Below are positions 12,703 to 13,210 of a DNA stretch of 13,210 bases, piece after piece; position 1 is the stretch's first letter; every line of letters starts with the position of its first letter. Origin of the DNA: JAGOTP01 sp964415465. GTDB taxonomy: Bacteria > Patescibacteriota > Patescibacteriia > 2-12-FULL-60-25. The stretch covers positions 1 to 13,210 of the forward strand of contig CAYQAL010000022.1 in assembly GCA_964415465.1 (NCBI GenBank), written 5' to 3'. The notes under the pieces were generated by a model, which was given only the letters and a program-made list of their open reading frames with translations, had not been told where the DNA came from and made no database searches. A program made the position numbers and the translations under genes.

Positions 12703-12969
12703 TTCTGAAGGTTGACGGTGGGCAATTGGTGCCTACTTTAAATCTTCTGGGAACTAGAGCGGGAATTCACTTTTTCGCTCGAGAGCGACAGCGCTCCTTC
12801 CCAATCCGATTTCACACGAGAACAATCGCCTCGACGTAGCAACACACGTCCCGGCGTCATTCGCGATTCCGCGTCAGCCATGCTGGCCGGTCACCCAGGT
12901 GACGGCCGCAACTGGCCGCACGAGTTCCGAAGAGTCCGAAGTCAGTCAACCGCCTTTAGGAGGTCCCCG
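12703..12969 (+). promoter_or_regulatory. Long structured 5' leader with Shine-Dalgarno
   Basis: About 267 nt without a convincing ORF, between the predicted start and the ATG at 12970. Four 5-nt blocks alternate in complementarity: GAGCG (12757-12761), CGCTC (12776-12780), GAGCG (12783-12787) and CGCTC (12792-12796), allowing 1-2 plus 3-4 or a 2-3 pairing. Further on is a strong GGCC/GGTCAC hairpin around 12886-12908. AGGAGG (12958-12963) lies 6 nt before the ATG. Composition shifts from AT-rich to GC-rich inside the leader. No known riboswitch class is recognised. Confidence 0.5.
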
Positions 12970-13210
12970 ATGAAGTTCAGCAAGCGTTTCCTCGTCGTCT
13001 CCGCGATCGCTCTCTGCCTCGGCACGGGCTGCGGCAACGGCACGAGCACGTCCAACGTGCCGCGCGCCCAGCCGCAACAGCCCGCCCCCATCCAGCAGCC
13101 CGTCGACCTCCGCCCCGTGCAGACGGCGGCGCAGGCGGCGCAGGCGGCGGCCGAGCGGGCGGCGACGGCGGCGCAGGCGGCGCAGGCGGCGGCCGAGCAG
13201 GCGCGCGACG
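12970..13210 (+). CDS. Ala-rich repeat lipoprotein, N-terminal part (cut by window end)
   Basis: 80 codons are visible and the frame is open at the window end. Start ATG 12970 is fixed by AGGAGG 6 nt upstream. The signal peptide (MKFSKRFLVVSAIALCLG) ends in LGTGCG, with Cys21 the likely lipidated residue; Gly at -3 is a loose lipobox match, but the cyclophilin here uses the same L-G-x-G-C form. A Gln/Pro-rich linker (31-49) leads into an Ala-rich repeat of 14 residues, T-A-A-Q-A-A-Q-A-A-A-E-x-A-x, starting at residues 52 and 66. It spans two heptads, so a long helix or coiled coil like the Lpp or alanine-zipper lipoproteins is plausible. Nearly every codon ends in G or C, unlike the core genes in this window. 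I recognise the type but not a named family. Confidence 0.75.
   Translation, partial: MKFSKRFLVVSAIALCLGTGCGNGTSTSNVPRAQPQQPAPIQQPVDLRPVQTAAQAAQAAAERAATAAQAAQAAAEQARD
13123..13198 (+). repeat. 34-nt perfect direct repeat, period 42 nt, inside the lipoprotein gene
   Basis: Bases 13123-13156 and 13165-13198 are identical over 34 nt and are 42 nt apart, a multiple of three, so each unit adds 14 residues in frame. Identity at the DNA level, not only the protein level, points to recent duplication and possible copy-number variation. More copies may follow past the window end. Confidence 0.85.

Noticed and set aside
1..13210. CRISPR array, insertion sequence, tRNA or rRNA genes
   Set aside because: No regularly spaced repeats, transposase motifs, terminal inverted repeats, cloverleaf or rRNA-like sequence seen on either strand.

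Overview
The window looks like part of a chromosome scaffold from a Patescibacteria (CPR)-type bacterium. The basis is indirect: compact tail-to-head gene packing, very short spacers (TAG-T-ATG and ATGA junctions), mostly core genes shortened relative to model bacteria, many small membrane or secreted proteins with Ser/Thr/Pro linkers, and mid-range GC. TGA works as a normal stop (the two methyltransferase genes and several others end in it), so the recoded UGA=Gly lineages are not supported. No rRNA or tRNA is present, so placement is inference.

Layout. At 1-482 (minus) is the start of a secreted SGNH-type hydrolase, cut by the window edge. A strong bidirectional hairpin terminator (505-540) separates it from rplJ-rplL (1579-564, minus). 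That pair has a clear sigma70-type promoter, a roughly 168-nt leader resembling the L10 autoregulatory leader, and a terminator/attenuator hairpin just before rplJ. Next comes a self-contained small-gene cassette (1797-2267, minus): promoter, nested palindrome, leader hairpin, 87-aa basic protein, structured 3' end and terminator. A tight operon follows, cdd-xseA-xseB-YvlD-like membrane protein (4571-2309, minus). A second cassette lies on the plus strand (4616-4991): promoter, leader hairpin, Shine-Dalgarno, 65-aa GC-rich ORF, terminator.

From 12179 to 5003 (minus) is a seven-gene run: UvrD/PcrA helicase (interrupted by a 100-N scaffold gap near its C-terminus), a shortened and motif-degenerate MetK-like protein, a cyclophilin lipoprotein, two tandem membrane-anchored class I methyltransferases whose motifs resemble the eukaryotic FAM173 (ATPSCKMT/ANTKMT) protein-lysine methyltransferases, a C39-like secreted peptidase, and a CapA-like protein. 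A SAM-synthetase-like gene beside two duplicated SAM-dependent enzymes is the most suggestive functional grouping. Beyond it, on the plus strand, are a small coiled-coil protein with an apparently leaderless promoter (12234-12590) and a third GC-rich cassette (12668 to the end): strong promoter, about 267-nt structured leader, canonical AGGAGG, and a lipoprotein with an Ala-rich 14-residue repeat, truncated by the window end.

Two translation-start styles coexist. Most core genes lack a recognisable Shine-Dalgarno and have CT directly before ATG, whereas the GC-rich plus-strand small genes have textbook Shine-Dalgarno sites. Together with base composition, this suggests the small-gene cassettes have a different origin or expression regime from the core genes around them.
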